From positions 1,612,001 through 1,676,000 of the forward strand of contig NC_064678.1 of assembly GCF_023278565.1 (NCBI RefSeq): a stretch of DNA of 64,000 nt, in the 5' to 3' direction. Under the pieces are notes generated by a model that ran no database searches, was not told the origin of the DNA, and saw only the letters and a list, made by a program, of their open reading frames with translations. Numbering within the stretch: position 1 is the stretch's first letter; every line of letters starts with the position of its first letter. Shown piece after piece: positions 26,783 through 38,282 of the stretch. This stretch comes from Colletotrichum lupini (taxonomy: Eukaryota > Ascomycota > Sordariomycetes > Glomerellales > Glomerellaceae). Both the position numbers and the translations under genes were made by a program.

Positions 26783-27691
26783 AATTATATTTATTACGAG
26801 AAGTACCTTAGCTTCTTAACGTTTTTTTTTACTTCTTATTACTTTTTTAAAAAAAGCTAGCTTTACGTTTTTTAAACTTTAAAATAATATTAAATATAAA
26901 CTTTTAAAATAATAAGTATATAATATACTTTTTTTTAAAGAACTTATTATTTAAACTAGTTTTATTTTTATTTTTAAACTCCGAGGGGGAGATAAATAAA
27001 AACTTATTAGAGCTCTTATTATTATTATTTACTTTATTATTACCTTTATTATAATTATTAAAAAGAGCCTCGAACTTAATAAAGTCCTTAGTATCTTAAT
27101 TAATAACCTTAATATCCTCTTAATTAAAAAAGGAAAGCTTAGTAACCGGGCTTTAATAAGTAAATAAGAAGTTATAAGGGGGGGTAACGACTTAGAGGGG
27201 CTCGTTAATATTATTACTTATTTAAACTCTTAATAAACTATATAATACGTATATAAAAAATATTATAAAAATTATATAAAACTTATTATTATTTTTAAAT
27301 ATATTAAATATTTATATTTAAAATAAAATTAGTAAATAACTTAATAATATAAGCGCGCGTGCGTAATAAACGGGGGTACTTATAATAATTATAAAAAGTT
27401 AAAAAAGAAAAAAAAAATTTAGGTAATGCTACGAGAATTTAGATATATATAAAGTAGCTAAGTAGCCTCGTTCTTAGTAATTTATATACTAAAAATAGTA
27501 AAATACGTATTATTCCGAGTTAGGATTCTATTTATTTTAAATAAAAAAAATATATTTATAATAAACGCGGTTTAAAAGATATATATCTTTTATATTTTTT
27601 TTTTATATTTAACTAAATTAGGCTTTTATAAAAGTATTTAGAAATTCTATTTTAAGTATAATAGCTTTTTAATAATAGTAATTAGGGGGTA

Positions 27692-27868
27692 TATTACGTA
27701 ATAGGGATAGTAATCGTATTTTATAAAGTGCCCGTTACGTACTAAATTACGTATTTATTTTAAATATTGTATATATAAACCTTTTCCTTTTATCTATTTC
27801 TATTTTAATAATTAAGCTACTTTTATTATACTCCGTATGCCCATTGCTACGTGCCATAACTCGTGATA
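27692..27868 (+). repeat. 3' LTR of Copia element 2
   Basis: 177 bp. The last 40 bp are almost free of RIP-type change, unlike the rest of the element, so the RIP effect fades at the edge against unique DNA. Confidence 0.92.
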
Positions 27869-27873
27869 ACAAG

Positions 27874-30800
27874 GCACATCGCATTTAACGTCCGTGGCTG
27901 CCTAACGGCAATTTGCACTAAGAAACGGACACAAGTATCTAGCGCATCTACAGAGGGCGTCTGAAACTACAGACAAAGCACTAAAAGTTATCATCGGATG
28001 TTGGTACTACGCTGTGATTTGTGATACCTCAACTGTGTTGGTGTGCTCTGTGATAGGGCTGACTCAACCAAAGGTTTCTGCAGTGCGCCTTGTGACTTAA
28101 GACAATGAGGCTCAAGTTCAAGCCAAGCCGGAAGTAAACGAGAGTTTCAACGTCACCAGCTGGTCTAGCTGATGTTACATATAGAAAACTGAAAATCCCG
28201 TTTGACTATGACATCAGGATCAGTTTCCCCGTGCCACGTTAGAGCAGAAGCCTTGTGAGACGTCTGTCATACATGGGCAGCTAATTCATCTTAATATATT
28301 GCCCTCGTAGAGGCTGCTCACACCATTACGGCGACTAATGGTTGCAGTAATTCCTCTTGTGCGAGTACTATTTACTTCACCTAATCTAGCAGGGTTGTAT
28401 GAAGATCGCAACAATGACCCATTCATACAAGGAAGATCACAATCGTGAAGTCATCGGTCGCATGATCATGTCACCATGGTAGAGGTTTTGAGACCAGCCA
28501 CCAGGTAGAGCTAGGTTCTCTTCAGCTGAATGTCACAGAGCTTGAGAAGCTACGATCAGCAGCCAGCTAACAGCTAATAGATCATTCAGCTTACATGGGC
28601 TGGTATCAAGGTCACTTTCGCAGCTCCCAAACCAAAGGTAGTGATGTTACGACATCGTCCTTCCCCAGAGATGATAGTAATGCATGTCATTGATTTGAAA
28701 TTTTGAATGACTTACTGGTAGTAAGGACCATCGAAAATGGAAGAGTAAGGGCCAAGTTGAGAGGCAGCTTTCGAGGATGACCTGATACTAGCGCATGATA
28801 AATCTTGAATGGGCTGAAGAAATGGGGAGATCTTTCGGATCAACTTTGGCAACCAGCAAAGTTCACTTGCCGCGATGAAAGTATGTGGATAATCATGATA
28901 CAGAATTCAGGGGAAAAGGATGAAGTAAAAGGGACAGTACTACGAGGTATCTATACCCGGAATGATTCTCTCGTTCTTACGAGGCCGCAGCGAAGTCAAG
29001 AGACACGCGCTGAAACCGTTGTGTTGGAGAATATGACCATGCAGCATATCTAACAATTGCTCGAAGAGCTGTAAATGTAAGAAAACAGACAATGGTCGCA
29101 GCATGATTTAGCGTGACTCATGTGCTGTGGATAATTAAAAGGAGTTCTTACAAGGTGAAGCCTCGCTGCCCGCGGGGAACCTAAAATCAGCCATTTCTGT
29201 GAGGGTGAACGATGCGCTTTCAACTTGAGTTTTCAGACTTCAGCTGAGCCTCTTCCACACGCTCTTATTTTAGAATTTTTCGCCTTCGAGGATACCAGCC
29301 GGTATCTTGTGGCTTGCAGATCGAAACGTTTTCGCAGAAGGTTGCGCCTCTCCCTAAAGCACTCGACCAGCGCGGACCCAAATGTACACTACTCTCTGGC
29401 TTGATCCTAAATTCGGTTAGAGGAGAACCCTGGAATCGAGGAAGTGGCGTCGCGGGCCGCGCCAAAGCCGCATTAGACTTTTCCCCGAATACCCCGGCGC
29501 CCCGAATGGGGAGCCGAGTCTTGCCGGATTCGGATACGAAGTAGACATCGACGTCATGAACATGCCTTTCAGGGACGTTGGTCGGACTCAATTCACCCGG
29601 CGACTTGGCCAACGTTACGTTACCTTATTCTTAGCGTTCAAAGACCGAGAATCGCTTCAACGTGCTGGCTTCCTGTTCTCCCTTAGCGATAGAACTTAGC
29701 CGCGAAGCCGACTTAGGCGAGGTCTATCGTGTCCCTGTGTCATTAGCGATGTCTCATCGCCCATTGCCACAGCCCCTTGACACAAGTGGTGGATCTCGTA
29801 TAGGCTCAGTGGTCCACCGTCCGCAGACTGGCGAGGGAGAGGATCGGTGAAGGTCTCACCGCCACGAGATAATGAGCTGGGTAACCTGTTGAGCACCTGC
29901 CAATGTAGACGGGAAAGTCTACTGAGCCCAGTGGGTTCGAGTTACGATTTATCGGAGCCCCAGTTGACAGTTGGCAGAAAAGTCTCTTTCGCTTCCCGGC
30001 TTCTTGCAGAATTGAAGCCGATGGAAATCTCTCGAACTCCAGGCTGAAAATTCTCTTCCGATCTTCAAGCAGCTTGAATGGTCAGTCACAAAACATAAAC
30101 AGAGACAACAAATCATGACCTCAAGAGAGTCCACGCTCAGGATTTCGGCCGAGCAACAAGTCATGCATAGAAGGAGACCCCTGCCATCGACATGCCAACG
30201 CTTCAAGCTTGGCAGGGAGAGTGGGGTCGGCCAACTGCACGCTGCGCGCAGGGTAATCGGCTTTGGCCCGGTTCATCTGAGCCGCGGGAAGAAGCTTGGC
30301 GTGCGTAAGGCTCGCTCGATCAACCTTCTGGGCTGAAAAAGAAGCCTCCGGGGAGCTAGTTTTCTCCGAGGTTGGGGGAGTGATGATCGCGCGACAGGGG
30401 TGACTTTGTCTGCAAGCTGCCCAAAATAGATAGATTAAAAGTTGACAATCGTCCCATCATGTGCCTTGAGGCGGGGAAAGTTGTGGGGTGATCCAATCAA
30501 AAGGCTATGCGTACGAGGGTTCGTCTAATCATACAACATAAGCTGCCAAACCTTGAGCCCGTCATTAGAGGGGGCTTTTCTGGATCCATTGTGGACATGC
30601 GGGAGTTTAAGCCTGGGGGTCTTTTGAGGGAATTCTAGGTGTTCCCGCAATTGAAGTTGGAAAGCCCCTTTTCCATGTTATGCCATGATCAACATTGGCT
30701 GTGATTGTACATAGTATTGGAGATGCTGCATGTTATGGTAAGGGGGCGCGGTTGATGTGTTTCATTATGCGCGCTCTCGCCATCAGAAATTCCTATTTTG

Positions 30801-30900
30801 CGCATGGCAGGAAACTGTAAATTGAACAGGGCTATTATCGAGTAATTGGAAGTGGACTTCTCCGTTGTTTATTTTGCATAATAGACGTCATATAGGGGTT
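27874..30900. other. Single-copy intergenic DNA, no gene supported
   Basis: Normal composition. Open frames up to 115 codons (29265-29612 minus, overlapped by 29314-29544 plus; 29662-29850 plus; 28805-29053 plus) occur on both strands of the same DNA and lack codon bias, domains or signal peptides. No tRNA or 5S rRNA is seen. The last kilobase is presumably upstream of the secreted-protein gene at 31213. Confidence 0.5.
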
Positions 30901-31018
30901 GGAGGCTATGACGTTTCACCTCAAGACTAATTCGGGAGTCGGGTCAAATACGAGTTCGGCAGTACCGGGGTCCACCGATCGCCGTTGGCGATCGTCATTG
31001 CCCCGGTGGATAGCCTCC
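30901..31018. repeat. Imperfect palindrome upstream of the secreted-protein gene
   Basis: Outer arms GGAGGCTAT (30901-30909) and ATAGCCTCC (31010-31018) are perfectly inverted. At the centre CGATCGCC (30976-30983), GTT, GGCGATCG (30987-30994) forms a perfect 8-bp stem. Between them CCGGGG and TCCACC blocks recur in inverted but swapped order. It lies about 195-310 bp upstream of the ATG. It could be a degraded small inverted-repeat element or a dyad regulatory region. Confidence 0.6.
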
Positions 31019-31060
31019 CGACTCCTCGTATTATTCAAGATTTGGTTGCAATCAAAGTGA

Positions 31061-31068
31061 TATATAAG
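31061..31068 (+). promoter_or_regulatory. Candidate TATA box of the secreted-protein gene
   Basis: TATATAAG lies 152 bp before the ATG. A C/A-rich leader without G (CACACAATCAACTCATC and onward to 31212) follows, the usual look of a fungal 5' untranslated region. Confidence 0.5.
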
Positions 31069-31212
31069 GTTGACAACTTCGCAAGTTATCATGGTAATTT
31101 CGATCTGTATCACACACAATCAACTCATCTAATCACAACCAACTCACAACACACAACAACCTATTCTTTAATCACCCAAACAAACACCAAAACCACCACC
31201 ACAACCTTCAAA

Positions 31213-31697
31213 ATGCAGTTCGCCACTCTTCTCGCTTCCGCCTCCGTCGCTGCCGCTGCTGCCATCAGCAAGCGTGACGTTACCTTCAAGGTCACCAACT
31301 TCGGTGCCGACTGCATTCCCCACAGCACCCAGTGCTCGTAAGTTTTGACAACTCTGCAACATCCTCTCACACATGCTAATAACCTTCTAGTTACGGATTC
31401 ACTGTCATCCAGCCCGGTACCATGGAGACCACCGGTGTCAACTGCACCGCTCTTGTCCCCGGCAACACCGACGGCACTCTCCCCGATGTCAAGGAGGGCA
31501 CCTGCACCCTTTCCTCCCGCACCTTCGACGTCGTCCGCAGCGCCGAAGGTCTCACCCTCACCGTCTCTCAGCCTGTTACCCCCAGCAGCAACCAGACTGG
31601 CTCCCACCTTCTCCCCAACTCCGACTTCGAGATCTCCAACCAGCCCAACGCTGTTGTTCAGCACTACACTGGTGCCCGCTCTTTCGACCTCGAGTAA
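31213..31697 (+). CDS. Small secreted protein, AA1-like (Alt a 1-type) family suspected
   Basis: Two exons, 31213-31337 and 31391-31697, join in phase 2 across a 53-bp intron with donor GTAAGT, branch CTAAT and acceptor TAG. The product has 143 residues. Residues 1-17 form a signal peptide (MQFATLLASASVAAAAA) and KR at 20-21 is a Kex2-like site. The mature part has four cysteines (34, 41, 60, 80), enough for two disulfides, and an early C-I-P-H-S-x-x-C-x-Y-x-F motif. That motif and the length recall fungal AA1-like secreted proteins, some of which trigger plant hypersensitive responses. I make this link from memory of the pattern only. Codons are strongly C-ending, suggesting high expression. 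The gene stands alone between two transposon blocks. The ATG follows TTCAAA and no earlier in-frame ATG is plausible. Confidence 0.85.
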
Positions 31698-32513
31698 ATA
31701 TTTTGCCTTGTTCGATTTATTAAAGAACACGCTCCAGCGACGATAGGAATGGGTGTACCTTACACATAGTATTGGGAGGATGGCAAAAGATTGTACAACA
31801 TATGTTTCGATAGAGTAAAAAGATACAATCATAGAATTCAACTGATTATCCATCCACAAAGTCAATTTTCTCATGCCGGGCCTTCATTAATTGAACACAA
31901 CCTCTACCTCAATGCTGAGCTCGTGGTATATTGTGCGAAAGGTCACCTGATCCAGAGTAGCATAGGTTTTGCTGTACCGTGCTTTCATTACGATAATCGC
32001 TCAGAAAGTTGATATGATGACAGTTCCCTTGTCCCTTGGTTGAACTAGATGTACCTGACATAAGTACATCTCTAGGCTTCTCGCAAGACTTATCTGGTTA
32101 ATACCGACCAGACCGAATCAGCAGCAGGTGTTCTGAGCGTCTTCAGCCACACAAGGCATCCCTAGTAAGCCAACAGAGCAGACAGAATGCGTTTATGATT
32201 GGTCCTTCGCAATCCACTTAATCCAATCAAAGAAATAAGGCAACCATTCATTGCTTGCCAACACGCACTTGGGGAGATACCAAATCGCCGTGTCATACCA
32301 CCAAGAGAATAGTCAGCAGTGCTGCAATGTCAAAAAGCCTGCAGCCTCATCAGCTGCTTACTTCTCACCCTTCTGAAATCAGGCTGTCCTTATCCCTTAC
32401 ATTGTCACCCCGAGTTCATTTTCTTTAATTCTCCTTCTTGCTCCAGAAATTCTCACGGGTTTGAGACCACGACAACCACCGGTCAACACGTGAAGCCGCG
32501 TCGTCATTAATCC
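31698..32513. other. Intergenic region before the STAND/ankyrin gene
   Basis: It holds the presumed 3' end of the secreted-protein gene (A/T-rich just after the stop) and the promoter of the next gene. CCAAT-like CCAATC motifs appear near 32221. No supported gene. The ATG at 32514 follows TCATTAATCC. Confidence 0.5.
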
Positions 32514-34980
32514 ATGGATCCTCTGTCTATATCCAGTGGCGTTGCGGGTCTTGTTTCCCTTGGACTTACTGTCTGCAAAGGTATCAATACCTTCTGCCAA
32601 GATTACAGGTCACGCGACTTTGATCTCATCAACCTCACGGAGCATGCACAAAGACTAGATTCGTTCCTTCAGCTGATACAAACTCGGTTGCAAGCAAGTC
32701 ATCACATCGACTCAGCGCTGTCAATGTCCTTAAGAAACTGTTTCGACGCCTGTCAGGGATGCATTCAGGAATTTGAAATCCTAGCTAAAGAGCAAACTCG
32801 GTCACGAGGGCCAAGAGAACTCAAGGAGTATGGAAAAGATGCCGCGAGACATTTGCTGTATCCCTTGCAAAAGGCCAAGTTCGACAGACTAAAGGCAGAA
32901 ATGCAAGGGTTCTACACCGCAATGACAAGTTATTTGCTCCTCCTTAACCAGTATGTCGTAAGATTTCCCCACTGGAGCACTCGATTAGTTCTAATGTGGT
33001 TTCCAGTGACCTTACCAATGAGCTACGAGAAGCTGCGATTTCCGAATCCGTCAAAATGGTTTCTCTAATCATGTATGAAAATCAGAAGACAGCAAGCCAA
33101 ATAGCTGCATTATTGCCTGCTTTGGAAAAAGTTATTGATACAAAGCTGGCTGGGCTCGAACGCTCGTCATTGGTATCGCTGAGGTCTAGCCCAGGAGCCG
33201 GCGACGTTTCAATGAATTCCTCGCCTTCATCGCCTCCGTCACCGAAACATCGTGGGAAGAGTCTGCATCCCAAGAACGAAAGTCGAAGTAACACCGCAAA
33301 CAGCTCGGCAGACAATTTCCTCACAAGCGACGCCGTGGCCCAAGCATCATCTCGCATCAAACTCGAAGATAATGCACCGAAGACTTTGCCTTCTTCAGAA
33401 ATACCGAGCGACGAAAATTTTCAGAATTTTGGGTGTTCTTGCAGGGCCAACTCTCTCCTCGGACGGCGAGACGTGTCTATCCGTGGTCGCCCCAAGCACG
33501 ACAGCCATTGCGATCTCTTCTTCATGAACCCTAGTCAACGAGCCATAAAAGGCAAGCTTCAACTTTTCAGCATTCTGATTTCTTGGAAATTGGAAATCCA
33601 GTACTCACGGCGACTGTTCTACCGAGATTTACAGATTCATCCTGCAATAGCAATAGTAGCGCGATCCTTGGTATCAAATGACTCACCTGCTTTTACATTG
33701 GTCGATGAATTAGTTCGTAGAACTCCAGATATTACAGCAGAAGCTCTTCAAGCTCAGATATCATCAGTGTCAAAGGACTTGAGATGTCTGTTCAGGCGCG
33801 GCAGAGCCTCGCCAGGTGATTACAACTTCGCCGATCAAACTCTTCTTCATGTAGGAGAACTCTGCCGTGCCATATCATCGTCTACTCTAAAGCTTTGCTA
33901 ATTTCAACAAGAGGGCTAGTAATGTGCATGGCCACTTATGGCCTGATCGAATGTCCGAGATTTGGGTACGGTTCATGAAGGAACTTGTACTTATGGGCGT
34001 ACCCCTTAACGAAAGTGGATGTTTCGGGTAAGATTCGTTCTCAGTTTTCGACCATTGAACTTCAATAGACTAACAGACCTAGTTCGGCTCTGTCATGGTT
34101 TCTTGAGCTCCGTAGAAGAGAGCGCATGGAGCATACGAAGAGGACTTCACAAGATCTACCAACAGGCTCGTTGGTCATTGCAAAAGGATTAATTGAACTA
34201 GGTGCTCCATATATCGATGACCCATTATTCGGTTTAGAATCACAAAACCTAGTCATCCTATCGGAATACAAGATTTTGACTTTACCTGATATCTACCAGT
34301 GTTTCTCGTGGCATCTTGATGGTAAGTCTGATGTTAACACATCTCGTCTTTTTATGTTAGCCTCAAAATAATGACGCTGAAAGGATTTGATTACGGTGCA
34401 TTGTCCTCTGCGCTTTTTGAAAAGTCAGAACCGGCTCTCCGAAGGATTTTGATGGCGTCGTCATCCATTATGATCGAGCGATGCCACAACGACCAGACTC
34501 CGCTTCATGTGGCCGCTTACTGGCCCAGAGGCCTCCAACTGCTTTTCGAATTGGCTGGAGACGCCTGTCGGCAAATCATTGATCTCGAAGACGCTTCGCA
34601 ACTCACGGCAATTCACTCGGCCGTACTCTTGCATCAAGTAGACTCCGTCAAATTGTTGCTTGAACAGGGGGCCAGCATCGATCTTGAGAACAGTGCTATA
34701 TTCTTTGGACACCCTTATACTCTCGACGCTGATTATTAGAGTCAGGAAATTATCGACTTGTTGTGCGATGAACTAGCCGTTCGCAGGAGAGAGATGTTGC
34801 GTTTTGCAAGGAAAACCTTGACGGTGCAAGAACTGTTCGCCCTGGGCACAACGAAACAAACCATGCTTCAAGCGAACGCGTTTGAAGTTCTATAGGCACT
34901 TTAGGCCCGAAACATCGACATACCTTTAATCTTTTAGCGAGTCCGACCTGGATCAATCTATTATTCTCCGGTAATAAATA

Positions 34981-35185
34981 TATTAGTATCCCTATTATAA
35001 GGTAGTTAGTTCGAACCGTAGTTAACGAAGAGATTAATTAAACTATATAAATATTTACGTAATAAGTATAAAAAAGAGGTTCTAATTATAAGTTAGGCTA
35101 ATTATGATAATCCTAAATAGGGCCCCTAATTAGTCCTTATATAGTCGGCTATATACCGTAATTAAATTAGATTTCTAATTTAATA
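34981..35185 (-). repeat. Left (3') LTR of Copia element 3
   Basis: 205 bp, ending TTTCTAATTTAATA, the RIP-altered reverse complement of the TGTCGGATTAG end. Confidence 0.93.
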
Positions 35186-35232
35186 CTAACTTTCTCTTTT
35201 TTTTATTAATTTACTTATTATAGTTAGAAATA

Positions 35233-36290
35233 CCCCTTTGGGGTCCGGTCCGCCTTATTAGGGGCCATCTTCGCCTTTATGGGTAAGCTAGTTTATTAGG
35301 GTTAATATTAGGTATTTTTATTACGTAACAAACTTTATAATTAATAATAGCTAGCTATAGCCGTTACTAAATACTAACGATCCTATTATAATATATTAAT
35401 TACTCTCTAAATAGCTAAAAACTACCCCCTATTTTCTACCTTATTTAATAACTTTAGAATATCCTTTTTAATCTTTCTTAACTTACTCTTACGCTACGTT
35501 TTTAGAATATTAATAATATTTTAGAATTAGTTAAGTATTTCGAGGCTACTATATTATATAAACTGGGTGCTTATTAGGGTAATAGCTATATTAATATATA
35601 TTTTTTTAATTTTTAAGTTAATAGTATCTAATCCGTATTCCTTAAGACGGCCGTGTTATAGTTTAGGGTTTTTTAATATAATATTTATAAGATCGAACTT
35701 CTAGTTATTAAAAAAGCCCTAGGGGTTAATAATAACTACGCGTCTTAGTATTTTAATAATATATATTTAAGAATAAGTAGACGATTTAATAGTAATAGTA
35801 ATAATAATAGTAATAGGGTAATAGCGATAGGGCGATAGTAATAAGGTAATAGTAATAGCGTAATAATAATAAACGGCGAGGGAAGCGTTTTTTAATTTTA
35901 ATAAAAAAAACGAAATAACGAATATATATATATATGTGCGAGTCGAAGTTAAAAGCGTATATTAGTACTTATAGAGGTCGGTATTATTCTTAATAACGGC
36001 AACGAGGGTATTTTTAATACTATACTATTATAAGCTACTATTACTTAGAGGGTAATAAACTTAGCTAGGTAAGCGGCTTATAAAGTAGTAGCGTCGGGCG
36101 CTTAATATCGCTATTAATAATCCGTAGTTATAAACTTTATAAGAGAGAAAGTTAAAAAGTTAAAAAATCTAAAAAAAATAGTTTATTAAGATAGTAGGAG
36201 TATTTATTGATACTATATATTAATACTATATAATCGATATTAAGAACTGCCCGAGTAATTAGTAAAGGTAGAATAAAAAAGTAAAAATAA
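35233..36290 (+). mobile_element. Non-LTR-like insertion, family 2 (1,058 bp)
   Basis: Comparison with element 1 shows extra DNA between the 3' LTR and the end of pol. It is flanked by a perfect 13-bp duplication ATAGTTAGAAATA (35220-35232, 36291-36303). The left end is CCCCTTTGGGGTCCGG, the right end A-rich (AATAAAAAAGTAAAAATAA), as expected of a target-primed element read on the plus strand. It contains a degenerate TAATAG-type simple-sequence stretch (about 35790-35870). No coding capacity is visible. Sequence is unrelated to family 1, though the lengths are nearly equal. Confidence 0.72.
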
Positions 36291-36319
36291 ATAGTTAGAA
36301 ATATAATTTAACCTTAGGT

Positions 36320-38050
36320 CCGTTTATTAAATCGTCTCTTTTTACCCCTTTTCTCTATTTTTTTTATATAACCTATCCTTTTATTTATATATTAACTTTT
36401 TTATTATTTACGAATTATTCTAACCCCTTATTAAGTACTACTTTTATAAAAGCGTTAGCGAAGTTATTATTATTATTAATTTAACGGATTTTAAGTATCT
36501 CGCGCTTTTTATATAATTACTTAAGGGCTATAATATTAATTATAAGCCTCTTTCTTTTTATTATCCCTAATTTAATAAAGTATTTATATAGTAAATAAGA
36601 ATTTATATAAATAACTATTAAGATTAATAAAAAGCTAAGTTAATTAGTAATCTTTTTTAATATTATTAAAATTAAATAAAAAAGATTAATACCGTTAACT
36701 ATACTATAAACCTCTAATACTAATATACTTCTTATTACTTACTTATTTTTAGTTAATAAATAATAAATTATATTATTATATATAATAAATTCGCTCTTAT
36801 TTATACTCTCGTTAGCTAGGATAATAATATACCCTAATTATAAAGTAAGGTCGTTATTATTCGTAAATAACTTATTAATAAAGATATAAAGCTTATTAAT
36901 TATAAAGTTAATTAAGTAATAAACGAGGCCTTGATTAAAACTCGTTTATTACTATTTAAACTACTTATTAAGTACTTTAACGTTTTATTTAGTTAAATCT
37001 ATAGTTTATACTACCCTAACGTAATTAAATATTACCTTAAGCTAATAAATACTTATAATATATACTCCTTACGTAAGCTTAGTTTTATATTACTTTTTAA
37101 TATTAATTATGTTTAGATTAATAAAGTTAATTTTCTTACCCTACCCCTTTTATTAAAAAACGACGGTTTCCTCTTTTATAATAAGAATTTTATTATTAAA
37201 TATTAAGGGGGTATTTGTTATAAGGACCTCTTTTAGCTTCGTTATAAAGCCCGCTTTTTAAAGCTCTTTATTCTTTTTTTTTATAAAATTAATATTAAAT
37301 AGGCTTAATATATTATCGGTTTATATTCCGACGATCCTAAATTAATTATTTTTATACTCTAAGATTAATAAGCACGGGTCGTACGTAAATATAATTATTA
37401 ATAATTAATTAATATAAAAATCGTAGTATATAGCTTATTAATAAGTACCCGATTTTACGAGCCTATATAGTAGCTTAAGTACTTTAATAATCGTACTTTT
37501 TAAATATTTACTAGCTATTTCCTTTAGTAAATAAGCTAGGATTTTCTTTATAAGCCCTATAGCTAATTAAGTATGAGCCTAAGTAATATTATAGCTCTAA
37601 ATCTTATATCTCTTTTTTTATAATAATACTATTAGTATTATTATTAACTATTAGCTATAGCGCTATATAATAAGTAATTATATAAGTAGTATCGCCTTTT
37701 TAACCTTATTATACCCTTAGATTATATACTTAGACTTTTTATATAGTTAAGGTATTCCTTTCTTCTTAATTTTATAAACTATTTACGATTTAAATATATA
37801 GAGGTTTATATACTTCTCTAAGTTATAAAAAATAAATTAATAGACCCCTCGATTATAAAAAGTATCTACTTCGATAAGATCTAATCCCTTAAACGGCTTT
37901 TTATTAGTTATAATTATACCTTTTTTACGTAGTTTAATTACTAACTTAAAATCGGCTTTTTCTTTTACTATATAAAAGGTATTAATTACCTCGTTACTAA
38001 TAATAAATTACCGCGTTAGGGCTTATTATTATATTCTTCTATAACGACTT
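36320..38050 (-). pseudogene. Copia element 3 reverse transcriptase-RNase H remnant
   Basis: The minus strand repeats the pattern of element 1: YKKREILKIR*INNNNNFAN near 36420-36510, corresponding to the RWINGNDNPAD segment, and further RT/RNase H stretches to the left edge of the nested Gypsy element. Many stops. Confidence 0.75.
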
Positions 38051-38058
38051 ATTAATCA

Positions 38059-38282
38059 TATTATAAAAAGGAACTCGAGGTAAGTTAGAACGCTATTATA
38101 TTAACCTAATTAACTAAAGACTTAATATAAAGAAAAAAGAAATAGAATAATAAATAGAAACTAGCGAGCTAGCCCTTTAGGCCTAGTAGTCTAGCTCGTT
38201 ATATAATTATTAAAAGCTTAGCTTCGTAGTTTAAAACTAAGCTACGGGGCCTATAGGGGCCCTAATACTTATTATTATAATA
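38059..38282 (-). repeat. Left LTR of the second Gypsy element
   Basis: About 224 bp, sharing the palindrome-rich core AGCGAGCTAGCCCTTTAGGC and GGGGCCTATAGGGGCCCTAA with the right copy. Confidence 0.87.

Larger units (their letters stand above)
11774..27868 (+). mobile_element. Ty1/Copia LTR retrotransposon 2, RIP-degraded and nested (16,095 bp)
   Basis: It is bounded by two 177-bp LTRs (11774-11950 and 27692-27868) and a perfect 5-bp duplication ACAAG (11769-11773, 27869-27873). The 3' LTR keeps near-original sequence at its right end (CGTGCCATAACTCGTGATA). A purine run, TTAGGGGG at about 27682-27689, just before the 3' LTR fits a polypurine tract. Plus-strand Copia RT and downstream polyprotein remnants lie at 24240-25480. 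A Ty3/Gypsy element (12184-20246) sits just inside the 5' LTR, and a 367-bp non-LTR-like element interrupts pol at 24618. Without these inserts the element is about 7.6 kb. Its LTRs are unrelated to those of elements 1 and 3. Confidence 0.92.

Noticed and set aside
11774..27868. AT-rich blocks as mitochondrial DNA inserted in the nucleus
   Set aside because: LTR pairs, target duplications and retrotransposon RT motifs explain them. No mitochondrial gene is readable.
29265..29612. 115-codon minus-strand frame with an overlapping plus-strand frame
   Set aside because: No codon bias, domain or signal peptide; both strands are equally open.
29880..29970. Possible tRNA or 5S rRNA because of a GGGTTCGAG-like string
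   Set aside because: No acceptor stem or D arm can be paired around it, and the 5S box sequences are absent.
31161..31874. 237-codon minus-strand open frame over the secreted-protein gene
   Set aside because: It is a shadow of the C-ending codons of the plus-strand gene; it crosses the intron and has no independent support.
33851..33911. Frameshift in the STAND/ankyrin gene at the TAA near 33901
   Set aside because: A 61-bp intron with GTAGGA donor, CTAAT branch site and AAG acceptor restores the frame exactly, so no frameshift is needed.
35790..35870. TAATAG-type repeats as a CRISPR-like or minisatellite array
   Set aside because: Units are degenerate, of uneven spacing and without unique spacers; it is simple sequence inside a RIP-altered insertion.
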